From assembly GCA_947166565.1 (NCBI GenBank), contig CAMVEL010000001.1, forward strand, positions 62,001 through 126,000: a stretch of DNA of 64,000 bases, written 5' to 3'. The translations under genes were made by a program, and so were the position numbers. This document shows positions 19,501 through 24,991 of the stretch, piece by piece (the first letter of the stretch is position 1; every line of letters begins with the position of its first letter). Below the pieces are notes generated by a model. That model did no database searches. It was not told the origin of the DNA and worked only from the letters and a program-made list of their open reading frames with translations. This stretch comes from an uncultured Erysipelotrichaceae bacterium. Lineage in GTDB: Bacteria; Bacillota_I; Bacilli_A; RFN20; CAG-826.

Positions 19501-19604
19501 ATCAAATCGCCGGGCTTTATCGATTCGTCTTTGCTTAAAACGCTCAACGTTTTATCCGCGTTGGAGACCGAGAGGACATAATATTTGGCAGAGACGATTT
19601 CCAT
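13500..19604 (-). CDS. Giant superfamily I helicase with DUF4011/DUF3320 and Vsr-like nuclease domain
   Basis: A 2034-aa protein of the DUF4011 helicase class. In order: a beta-rich N-terminal region; a transglutaminase-like fold at about 330-440 with GTCLDLA (Cys), DDHAMLG (His) and LLIDAVD (Asp); a DUF4011 region; Walker A GPPGTGKS near 808; long helical insertions (about 850-1350); Walker B IFDEASQIP near 1446; motif VI GGERRLNVAITRSKRK near 1675; a restriction-endonuclease-like segment (about 1750-1830) with KVDIAI; and a DUF3320 segment (LRTIIENEGPI, about 1910). Relatives are found among antiphage and mobile-element genes, but others are chromosomal, so a defence role is possible and unproven. 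ATG 19604 is chosen because AAGGA precedes it; an ATG at 19640 lacks a ribosome site. Confidence 0.88.
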   Translation of the reverse strand: MEIVSAKYYVLSVSNADKTLSVLSKDESIKPGDLILIKGVDGVWNVNSGDFYTLEDLPLLPSDMLEVEAFAEKEDLSKHTMASMEKTSIEEEKTQEKEEALEEDFAFEEESSLEEEESPDDLINPEQLIIRIETEPSFSLLTYETDLAIRILEKKRKSKKEESTGYEFIKGIVIDNSSDYSLRGLTMRFTFSSPILEIEEMVIPALESAECLRLRAPYIKADKAALMLLDEPLPSSMKAEIISSKGRVISSFNQDFLILPIGESNSTVNEDARILSKFVTPNAEEIRKFTLEAASISPHHRFIAYQNEDLNDRAAELGALWNALAEKKIVYQNPPASTSKFQRVRLPSQVLRDHKGTCLDLAILYASIILEVGFHPILVLTDDHAMLGVFLNEKDKFENSRLAKFGAFYNRVTGKGDILLIDAVDLSSAVVSFPRAVKNAEARLRDYTGESFVAVDVLSAHRSIFLPISSSSSGEEFDTSSILRELSEERLETIIERSYHEVHHEEVKDRFTFWENKLLDLTEKNPLVSFRFSPSNFVKLISNSLPSLLKEDKPIPCRFVEAPSLPSRAEQIEVVLNADRSSLPIGSELNATYIYGKERQFRSILSKNQSEIEETGAPTLYLCLGLLTFVTKEIRKGEFKRATAPFMLLPVKIERKGLGSATYTMSFDYDDVMLNKTFFEYYKLEHPDFDMSPLYSIDSEDDYYDIVRTFKEHVEDDIKLDETAFFLANLTFSHYIMWLDMRKRKEELKANKIIASILDQESKLDKSSISLESVEKNENYLDFAAPLPYDSTQLAAILESAEGKSFILDGPPGTGKSQTIVNMIVNAIYHGKSVLFVAEKKAALDVVAERLAKIKLDRFCLELHSNKANKRDFFGRLNESMRLGPTEGVSDFRKEVNELELRREEIRKTISAMHEVNTYCLSFFEAVTLDLNLSSKTLYFELPLPLIKETKRDKYFEALSFLNEYSSLVKRIGGIEESHLKRIGLDFFAYSDIHEASEEFQKYKETISSFLSLYLEAISSCPLKFPLSYQAIGDYLLAMDMALNGNLSVSCIKNILELEDAKELDCLFEMAEETLKNRLALKKAFDLKGIQMIEASELLEERRKAKGFLDKRKWNKKVKKALKTVYLGEGKIHKDSYQKVLEDISSYQKQYKDLSAEYSHFRDYFPLSLIDNIEDLETIKGEFDETFLYSRKVRELYNYLPKAEVDPYFDEVVKNRDESLRKTIASLIEAKDNLREIEDSFFLKYHLEPSDFETKGKEPLDCLMEMLEEGTSEDNIRKLIDIAHLNLEITRAPAIAIPFIKAFKNENLSLDTLGTTFEATFARELIKLYFNNRLINDFHPSLFEATKERYRQLIGEYSQSVIEAVTERATKNLTHGRMEYKGSSPIGSLKKVASSGGRGVSIRDTLIKYDEIIRDYFPCFLMSPLSAAQYLSVDSSRKIKKFDMVIFDEASQIPVHEAIGPIARGNSLIIAGDPQQMPPTTYFTSDITISKADYDYMDASSLLDECLAIDFPSIRLCYHYRSRHESLIDFSNKTFYDKELHTFPSSYKGKRALKFEKVELKEEKSDTRLSPEEIKAILRRLSLIYSKEENASLSVGIIVFNIKQKESLEKALETYLEKDKALEEKIHKAEIASGEPLFIKSIENVQGDERDIILLCIGFRKSLSGRAVIVGPLASSGGERRLNVAITRSKRKMYVISTIDDEDFDRDELITNKGALVMKHFLTYAKGEEIRYEKEEESKTSPRLEIVDFLRKDLERKGYLCDTNVGESKNKVDIAIRGESMDSYALGILIDDDGEVSSASLRDKEYVELNVFNSLEWKIVKVYAVSYYKDKEGTIKAIEEAMEKPYIRMETKIEPSFVSREVDLSYEADEYQEIDLKGLPDISYLSSYGFSLPIDTALRTIIENEGPIPESLIRIRIKEKIGLLALSTTAGFYLSRALRPFAYLKDEDGFYWPNVEEKSKPMSRFRYGGRRDITEIPYEEVACCFKQIIKRQGELSEDDLFKAALEAFHYMGSKLTKKNRDVLKAHYERFKEGE

Positions 19605-19760
19605 GTTCCTTAATAGGATAATTGCAAAAGGCCGTTTCATAAAGATTTTTCGCTATATTTTTCCATTAGGAAAAGCACCAAGAAACTTAGGAAATCCAAG
19701 GATAGGTAGACACTGTCCAAGTTTTCGGATTATCAGGATTAAATAAGCTTGATTTGCCGT

Positions 19761-19766
19761 TATAAT
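19761..19766 (+). promoter_or_regulatory. -10 box of the phoH gene
   Basis: A perfect TATAAT lies 31 bases before the phoH start, with AAGGAG (19781-19786) as ribosome site between them. The -35 region is not clear. Confidence 0.5.
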
Positions 19767-19797
19767 TTAGGCGGATGAAAAAGGAGATTTACGTAAG

Positions 19798-20613
19798 ATG
19801 ACCGCTTCAAGCGCTTACCGTCTTTTTGGCGTTGATTTCGGCGCCAATGAGGGCCAAAGGGAGCTAATCCGCCAAATCAACGAGGATTGCACCCGGAAGC
19901 CCGTCGTTTTCGTTGCGGGGGCCGCAGGCACTGGCAAAACATTTGCCGCCTTGGCTGCCAGCCTTTCCCTAGTTAGGGGCAAAGGGGCCAAACGCAAATA
20001 TAAGAATATATATTATGTTCGCGAGCCCGTGGAAATCGGTCATCGCTTAGGTTACCTAAAGGGCACTGAAGAAGACAAGTTGGCCCCATATCTTGGTCCG
20101 TTACTCGATAATTACAACCATTTGATGGCTGCCAATAGGAAGGAAATGCCCGAAGAAGCCCCTCCAATTAGGAGAAGGCGCAGTGTCCTTGATGACGATG
20201 AAATGATGCCAAAACCCTATCAGCATCTCCCTTCGGATATAGTTCCCTTGGCCCCGGAATTCATGAGGGGACGTAGCTTTGAGGATTGCATCATCATCGT
20301 TGATGAAGCCCAAAACATGACTCTAGATGAGATTCAAACCCTCGTCACCCGTATTGGCAGGTGGACAAAGATGGTCATCATCGGATCCCCAAACCAAATC
20401 GATATTCCGAACGCAAGTCGTGACAATAACGCCTTCACGGCTTCTTGGAACATCTTAGCCCCCACCGGTTTGGTAGGCTATGTAGAGCTTACCGAACCGA
20501 TGCGTTCCGGCTTCGTTAAGGTCTTCGATGAGGCCTTCGTTGCTTATAAAGAAGAGTTGGCAAAGAAAGCCAAAGAAGAAAAAGAACGCAAGCTTAGGGA
20601 AGCTGAAGAATAG
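19798..20613 (+). CDS. PhoH family P-loop ATPase
   Basis: A 271-aa cytoplasmic ATPase of the PhoH family, linked to RNA metabolism and nutrient stress though its exact substrate is debated. Walker A AGAAGTGKT is near residues 40-48, the family segment VREPVE with GYLKGTEEDKLAPYLGPL follows, Walker B IIIVDEAQNMT is near 163-173, and IGSPNQID serves as the next helicase-like motif. An insertion with a run of arginines (about 122-140) separates the two halves. The C-terminus is a highly charged Lys/Glu helix. It is transcribed away from the helicase gene, has its own -10 box and a strong terminator, so it is monocistronic. Confidence 0.92.
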   Translation: MTASSAYRLFGVDFGANEGQRELIRQINEDCTRKPVVFVAGAAGTGKTFAALAASLSLVRGKGAKRKYKNIYYVREPVEIGHRLGYLKGTEEDKLAPYLGPLLDNYNHLMAANRKEMPEEAPPIRRRRSVLDDDEMMPKPYQHLPSDIVPLAPEFMRGRSFEDCIIIVDEAQNMTLDEIQTLVTRIGRWTKMVIIGSPNQIDIPNASRDNNAFTASWNILAPTGLVGYVELTEPMRSGFVKVFDEAFVAYKEELAKKAKEEKERKLREAEE

Positions 20614-20628
20614 ACTTAATAAGACATT

Positions 20629-20656
20629 AATCCCGCTTTAACGAGCGGGATTTTTT
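20629..20656 (+). terminator. Terminator of phoH
   Basis: AATCCCGCT (20629-20637) and AGCGGGATT (20644-20652) form a nine-base-pair stem followed by six T. Confidence 0.9.
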
Positions 20657-21400
20657 AGTTGACGATGGAAAGAATAAATTGACAAAAAGTTTGCAAGGAA
20701 ATTGGAAATGAAAAGAACGATTGTTGAAAGGCGGTTTGAAGAAAAAAAGAAGGGGACTAGCAAAAGGATATAGATCAAAGACAAAGGAACGTGAACCAGG
20801 ACAACGAACGAAGGACAAGGAGAAAAAAAGAGTTAAATCATCGATCTTTGCAGGTATGGGAAGACAAATCGATTTATGAAGAAATAGAACAAAAACTAAA
20901 TTGGCTAAGAAAGGAAAAAAAGAAGGAAACTCAAAATAAGAATCGAACGAAAAAATAGAGTCACAGAACATTGTAATTCAGAAGGAATATTAGAAGAGGG
21001 AAAAAAGATGCCAAAAAAGAAAAATAGGCCTATAATCGAGCTTTTTTAATACCCTTAAAATCAAACGAGAAGGGGGTTAGCAAAAAGCGCGATGAAATCG
21101 ACTCTTTTTAAAATGAAGAAAAAACCTCCTTTCAAATGATGGAAAAAGATAGAAGCATTCTAATCGTATAAAAAATTCGTCAATAAAAAATAGGCAAGAG
21201 CATTATCTTCCTCTCCAAAGATGACGATACCCCAAAACAGTCTTCGAACTTGTTTTAGATTGTGGATTAGCATCGGACGTAGGGAGCTTGTCTTAATGGA
21301 AGAAATGGTCTTTAAAGGAGGAGATCAGGAGATTAAGTTTTAAAATTGGAAGCTAAAAAACAAAATTTGTGTCAAAAATTTCAAAAAGTGAAAAACCCTC
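20657..21400. other. Purine-rich stretch without a convincing gene
   Basis: About 740 bases are strongly enriched in A and G on the + strand, with runs of A or GA and very little C or T until about 21200. The only open stretch of interest is frame 20791-20958 (GTG start, about 55 residues, very basic and Glu/Lys-rich, containing WEDKSIYEEIEQKL), preceded by AAAGGA; it could be a small gene, a remnant, or chance. A minus-strand frame at 20627-20971 is Phe/Ser-rich only because it reads the complement of the purine run. I see no tRNA, repeat array or IS end. A structured RNA or a decayed mobile insertion is possible. Confidence 0.4.
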
Positions 21401-21436
21401 CAAAAAGTATCTATATACTGAACAATATAAATATAG

Positions 21437-21478
21437 TATAATCCTCTCGAAGGTATCAAAAAGCGATACCTACAAGAG
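21437..21478 (+). promoter_or_regulatory. Promoter and nested inverted-repeat operator before the AbiEi-like gene
   Basis: TATAAT (21437-21442) is directly followed by a dyad: CTCT (21444-21447), 3 bases, AGGTATC (21451-21457), a 7-base centre, GATACCT (21465-21471), 3 bases, AGAG (21475-21478). Both arm pairs are perfect. The last arm covers the probable ribosome site AAGAGAA. AbiEi antitoxins repress their own promoter by binding inverted repeats, so this is a likely autoregulatory operator; as RNA it could also hide the ribosome site. A second short dyad AGTAT/ATACT is at 21406-21419. Confidence 0.65.
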
Positions 21479-21481
21479 AAA

Positions 21482-22171
21482 ATGATACTATTTTGGGAAG
21501 ATATCGAAAAACGTTACAAAAACTACTCGAATATTAAGACAAAAGTGGGTAGGGAGGTCAAAAAAGGATCCCTAATTTTGCTTAAAAAAGGTCTTTATAC
21601 CGATGATCGAAATGCCCCTGGTTTTGTTTTTGCTAACGCCATATATTCACCATCCTACGTCTCGTTTGTCACCGCTTTAAAAATTCATGGTCTGACTGAG
21701 GTAGACCAAACCGTTTTCCAAAGCGCAACACGCAACAAAAATCGACACAAGAATTATGTCAATGAACTTGGTGAATTCTCCTATCGGGACGTGCCTTCCA
21801 AAATCTTCCACCAAGCGAATGTTTATTTGAATTTCGGTTCTTACACGGTACTTGTCGCAAGTCGCGAGAAAGCTATCTGTGACACCCTTTATTCATTGGA
21901 AACTCTAACAAGTGCCAAAGCCCTTAGAACTTATCTCTTCGATGATCTAAAAATTTCGGAAGAGGAGTTTTGGAAAATGAATCTAGAATTGATTCTCAGC
22001 CTTTGTCCACTATATAAATCCCGCACACTCAACGTCTTGGAAAGAATCATCGAAAAACGCCTTGGCATTGTTCATGTTAAGAAGAACAACAAGAAGGCTT
22101 CCTCCAAGAATAAAGCTAAGGATGCCTGGGATGCATTGGCAGCCTTCAGAAACAAATACGTTGACAATTAA
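21482..22171 (+). CDS. AbiEi-like type IV antitoxin / transcriptional repressor (orphan)
   Basis: A 229-aa protein. The N-terminal part (1-70) is the winged-helix type of AbiEi, with KVGREVKKGSLILLKKGLY and the family segment SYVSFVTALKIHGL; ASREKAICDTLY around 130-142 is the second typical block. The C-terminal half is helical with a basic Lys/Asn-rich linker (about 195-212). In AbiE systems AbiEi represses the operon and antagonises the nucleotidyltransferase toxin AbiEii. Here the next gene is TcdA, not AbiEii, so the antitoxin stands alone, perhaps as a plain repressor or a remnant. The perfect dyad just upstream fits autorepression. The region is AT-rich compared with the rest of the window, consistent with acquisition. 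Confidence 0.75.
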   Translation: MILFWEDIEKRYKNYSNIKTKVGREVKKGSLILLKKGLYTDDRNAPGFVFANAIYSPSYVSFVTALKIHGLTEVDQTVFQSATRNKNRHKNYVNELGEFSYRDVPSKIFHQANVYLNFGSYTVLVASREKAICDTLYSLETLTSAKALRTYLFDDLKISEEEFWKMNLELILSLCPLYKSRTLNVLERIIEKRLGIVHVKKNNKKASSKNKAKDAWDALAAFRNKYVDN

Positions 22172-22201
22172 TTAGCTCTCAGAAATGAAAGGAAAACGCT
22201 T

Positions 22202-22915
22202 ATGGAAGACTATAAAGATTCCCGCAGTGAAATGCTCCTAGGCAAACAAGGAGTGAGTTCTTTGCGTTCTAAAAGAGTGGCCGTTTTTGGCGCTGGCGGT
22301 GTTGGCGGGGCAGCTATAGAAGCTCTTGCTAGATCATCTATTGGTGCAATTGATATTTTTGATAACGACGTTTTCTCTGAAAGTAACCTTAACCGGCAAA
22401 TCCTCTCCTCAATAGAAGTTATAGGAAAAGAAAAAGTTGAAGTAGCGAAATCTAGAATTGCCTCCATCGATCCATTAATAAAAGTGAATGTTCACAAGAT
22501 GTTCTACCTTCCTCAAGAAAGAGAGAACATCGATTTTAGAGAATTCGATTATGCGATTGATGCTATCGATACCTTAACGGCCAAGGTCGATTTGGCTTTG
22601 GCCTGCCTAGAAGCAAACGTTCCGCTTATATCTGCTTTGGGCTGTGGAAATAGACTCGATCCTAAAAAACTTATTGTAACTGATATTTTTAAAACCGAGG
22701 GCGATCCTTTGGCTAAAGCCTTTAGAAAAGCCCTAAGAGAAAAAGGCATTAAGAAATTGAAAGTGGTATATTCGACCGAACAACCATTAAAACCAATAAA
22801 CCAATTGGAAGACGAAGTAACGAAAAGACATTCTCCGGGATCCATGGTTTTTGTTCCAAACGCAGCTGGGTTAATCTTGGCTTTCGAAGTGGTCAATACC
22901 CTTTTAGGTAATTAA
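22202..22915 (+). CDS. tcdA: tRNA threonylcarbamoyladenosine dehydratase (TcdA/ThiF-MoeB family)
   Basis: A 237-aa E1-like enzyme that uses ATP to cyclise t6A37 of tRNAs to ct6A. The nucleotide-binding GAGGVGGAAIEALARS (about 30-46) and FDNDVFSESNLNRQ (about 57-70) are diagnostic of the ThiF/MoeB fold, with the arginine finger after NLN. DAIDTL (about 119-125) closes the adenylate site, and KVVYSTEQP (about 183-191) and HSPGSMVFVPNAAG are the TcdA-specific C-terminal part. The start ATG follows AAAGGA. It lies 30 bases behind the AbiEi-like gene and may be read through from it. Assignment as TcdA rather than MoeB rests on the C-terminal motifs. Confidence 0.9.
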   Translation: MEDYKDSRSEMLLGKQGVSSLRSKRVAVFGAGGVGGAAIEALARSSIGAIDIFDNDVFSESNLNRQILSSIEVIGKEKVEVAKSRIASIDPLIKVNVHKMFYLPQERENIDFREFDYAIDAIDTLTAKVDLALACLEANVPLISALGCGNRLDPKKLIVTDIFKTEGDPLAKAFRKALREKGIKKLKVVYSTEQPLKPINQLEDEVTKRHSPGSMVFVPNAAGLILAFEVVNTLLGN

Positions 22916-22998
22916 TTGTTTTGCTTATGCAAAAAGTATGGAAATAATCATTTTTCCTTTTACAATAGATACGTTCATTGAAGGAGAAAAAATAGATT

Positions 22999-23469
22999 AT
23001 GAACAAAAAAGTCGGTAAGACAAGTCTCCTCAACCTCGGACTTGTCGGCTGCGCTTCGATCATGGGACTTGTTTACATCCTATTGTTCCTTGGCGAGTTT
23101 GTCTTCCTCGAAGGAGGAATTGGTGGTTGGACATTGCACGGTGGTGCTAGCGGCTACGATATCATTTTTAAGGAAAACCCAGTTGCCGGTCTTCTAGTTG
23201 CTTGGATTTTCGCTCTTCTTGCCCTCATTGCTTTAATTGGCGTTATCGTCCTCAACTTCCTTCCTTCCGTCAAACTTCCGAAGCTTTGCGTTCCAGCCAT
23301 CGTTTGCTTTGCTGGCCTCTTGCTTCTTGTCGGAGGTATTCTTGCTTTCTCGACAACCGGATTGCTCGAAGGCGGCAAATTAGGTGTTGGCGCTGTCTTT
23401 GCTGGTATCTTTGGAATCCTTGGTTTCCTTGCTGCTGGCGCCGGAGCTTTCTTACTCTATAAAGAATAG
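22999..23469 (+). CDS. Small four-helix membrane protein
   Basis: A 156-aa protein with four hydrophobic helices (about 10-35, 62-86, 92-117, 125-152). The extracytoplasmic loop after helix 1 holds GGWTLHGGASGYDIIF. It resembles the protein encoded at 48391-48849 in length, helix layout and the large first loop, so the two are probably paralogues. No function is known to me. GAAGGAGA precedes the ATG, TACAAT lies 17 bases upstream of that site, and a GAAA-tetraloop terminator follows. Confidence 0.75.
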   Translation: MNKKVGKTSLLNLGLVGCASIMGLVYILLFLGEFVFLEGGIGGWTLHGGASGYDIIFKENPVAGLLVAWIFALLALIALIGVIVLNFLPSVKLPKLCVPAIVCFAGLLLLVGGILAFSTTGLLEGGKLGVGAVFAGIFGILGFLAAGAGAFLLYKE

Positions 23470-23487
23470 GTACGGAAACAAATGATT

Positions 23488-23515
23488 ACCGCTTCGAAAG
23501 AGGCGGTTTTCTTTT
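23488..23515 (+). terminator. Terminator with GAAA tetraloop
   Basis: ACCGCTTC (23488-23495), loop GAAA, GAGGCGGT (23500-23507), then a T-rich tract. It ends the small membrane protein transcript. Confidence 0.8.
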
Positions 23516-23527
23516 AAGCAAATCGCT

Positions 23528-23555
23528 TTGTGTAAAAAGGATTTAAGGATAAAAT
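23528..23555 (+). promoter_or_regulatory. Promoter abutting the TIR-like gene
   Basis: TTGTGT (23528-23533), 16 bases, TAAAAT (23550-23555), then six bases to ATG 23562. AAGGA at 23545-23549 is 12 bases from the ATG and would be inside the promoter, so the transcript is probably leaderless. Confidence 0.55.
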
Positions 23556-23561
23556 CAAACC

Positions 23562-24002
23562 ATGGCAAAGACGAAGTATATCCTCCCGATGGTCGGCAGT
23601 TATGAAGGCGATGAGCCTTATGTCTATGCGACCTACTCCAAAAAGGATACTGAAGTAGTGGCAAACATTCTGGCGATCGCTAGGAAATCGGGGGCCAGGA
23701 TTTCTTTTGATCCCCGTTATTTGGATGGGGCCATTCTTTTGATTGCTTTCATTTCAAGAAACACGGTCCATGACCAAAAAGTTAGAAGGGATATTCTGCT
23801 TGCCAGATCTCTTTTTATGGATGTGGTCTGTTTCTATATCGATGATTCGTATTTGGGAAAAGAAAAAGAAAACGAATACAAATTCGCTAGATACATTAGG
23901 TTAAATGAAGTATCGATTCTTCAATATGGCCCAACCCTTCTTTCGATATTGCCTAGGGATGTTTTCCCTGGTCCTCCAAGAGAAGTCAAAAAAGACTCAT
24001 AA
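23562..24002 (+). CDS. Small TIR-like fold protein lacking part of the domain
   Basis: A 146-aa protein whose pattern follows bacterial TIR domains: a first strand YVYATYSKKD (about 20-29), a helix VVANILAIARKSG, a second strand ARISFDPRY, then AILLIAFISRNTV (about 64-76, the strand that normally reads FIAFISxN), a helix with RRDILLARSL, and the strand VVCFYIDDSYL. The segment between FDPRY and AILL is only about 4 residues; in active TIR enzymes this place carries a Trp and the helix with the catalytic glutamate. The protein is therefore probably not an NAD hydrolase and may be a scaffold or decoy. The start is preceded by a -10 box, not a ribosome site. Confidence 0.55.
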   Translation: MAKTKYILPMVGSYEGDEPYVYATYSKKDTEVVANILAIARKSGARISFDPRYLDGAILLIAFISRNTVHDQKVRRDILLARSLFMDVVCFYIDDSYLGKEKENEYKFARYIRLNEVSILQYGPTLLSILPRDVFPGPPREVKKDS

Positions 24003-24009
24003 AAAAGAA

Positions 24010-24039
24010 AAGCGATGACACGCATCGCTTCTTTTTAGT
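24010..24039. terminator. Bidirectional terminator between TIR-like and NrnA-like genes
   Basis: AAGCGATG (24010-24017) and CATCGCTT (24023-24030) form the stem; T-rich sequence follows on the + strand and A-rich sequence precedes it, so it can serve both converging genes. Confidence 0.8.
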
Positions 24040-24973
24040 TAATCGTCTTTCTTACATAATCGATGACTTGGTACAAATCGAAGTCAATTGGGAAGGTAGC
24101 GCCCGCGGCTTGGAGGTGACCTCCACCACCGAAATGAGAACACAGGGCCTCGACAGAATAATCGTTTCTTGACCTTGATGATAAACGTATTTCGTTTGCG
24201 CTTTTTGTGAAAAGAAGAATTACCATCGCGGAAGGAAAACGGAGCCCGAGATCGGTGGATTTGGCCCCAGCTTCAGCATAATCAAGCCCACAACCTCTGT
24301 AATCTTCTTCTTCCATAATGGCGTAGCAGAATTTCCCTTCTAAAACGCCTTTTTTGCCTAACAAATCTTCATAAGCCCTGACTTCTGGCGATTTTTCATG
24401 GACTGCTCGCAGGGCTTTTTCTTTATCTCCGCCTAAAGAAATGAAGAGAGCATCGATTTCCCTAACCGATAGAGGTGCGTTGTCGTCGCTATATTGCAAG
24501 CAATCGTCTAAGAAGGCGATGAAAAGATATTGAATAGCTTCCTTAGGAATTTTGAGATTGCATCTAATGGCCCAAAGAAGAATTACCGAACTAGCAGAAG
24601 GAGCGTCTTCATCGCAAATGAAGGGGAAACGGTATGGTTTTTTGCCTCCGATATGATGGTCAAATCGGATACCGTTTTCCGCTATTTCCACTCTTTTGTC
24701 ACAAACTCTATCCATGGAATTATGATCAACGATGATCGCGAGGGATTGCTTGATGGTTTGATCATCGACTTCTTCGCCTTTCCCTAAAACCCATTCCCAC
24801 TTTTTGGATGGTTCAGCCAACCCGTGTATTTGTTTTTCGGGAAAATTGGCTTCGAGGATGACCTTAAGCCCCCTCATCGAACCAAGACAATCTCCATCTG
24901 GATAATGATGGGAGAAAATGCATATTGAGTCCGCTTCTTTGATTTTTTCTAAGAACAATTCATCGTTTTCCAT
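24035..24973 (-). CDS. DHH family phosphoesterase (NrnA-like nanoRNase/pAp phosphatase)
   Basis: A 312-aa DHH-DHHA1 enzyme. Metal-binding motifs are DGDCLGS (about 27-33), the VDHNS segment (about 87-91), RFDHHIGG (about 107-114, the DHH signature) and the C-terminal GGGGHLQAAGAT (about 287-298, DHHA1). NrnA-type enzymes degrade 2-5-nt RNAs and pAp or cyclic dinucleotide products such as pApA. NrnA is the best fit by length and motif order; a dedicated cyclic-di-AMP phosphodiesterase would have extra membrane/PAS domains, absent here. Its start codon is only 18 bases from the start of the divergent exonuclease gene, with no ribosome site. Confidence 0.87.
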   Translation of the reverse strand: MENDELFLEKIKEADSICIFSHHYPDGDCLGSMRGLKVILEANFPEKQIHGLAEPSKKWEWVLGKGEEVDDQTIKQSLAIIVDHNSMDRVCDKRVEIAENGIRFDHHIGGKKPYRFPFICDEDAPSASSVILLWAIRCNLKIPKEAIQYLFIAFLDDCLQYSDDNAPLSVREIDALFISLGGDKEKALRAVHEKSPEVRAYEDLLGKKGVLEGKFCYAIMEEEDYRGCGLDYAEAGAKSTDLGLRFPSAMVILLFTKSANEIRLSSRSRNDYSVEALCSHFGGGGHLQAAGATFPIDFDLYQVIDYVRKTIN

Positions 24974-24991
24974 AGGCCATCATATTTAATC
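24974..24991. promoter_or_regulatory. 18-bp divergent start region with overlapping -10 boxes
   Basis: Between the two start codons there are 18 bases. On the minus strand TATGAT ends 5 bases before ATG; on the plus strand CATATT (24981-24986) ends 5 bases before ATG. The two boxes overlap, neither gene has a Shine-Dalgarno sequence, and each -35 region would lie inside the opposite gene. Confidence 0.45.

Noticed and set aside
20627..20971. A 114-codon minus-strand frame in the purine-rich gap
   Set aside because: Its Phe/Ser/Leu-rich sequence is the complement of the purine run and it overlaps the phoH terminator; no ribosome site.
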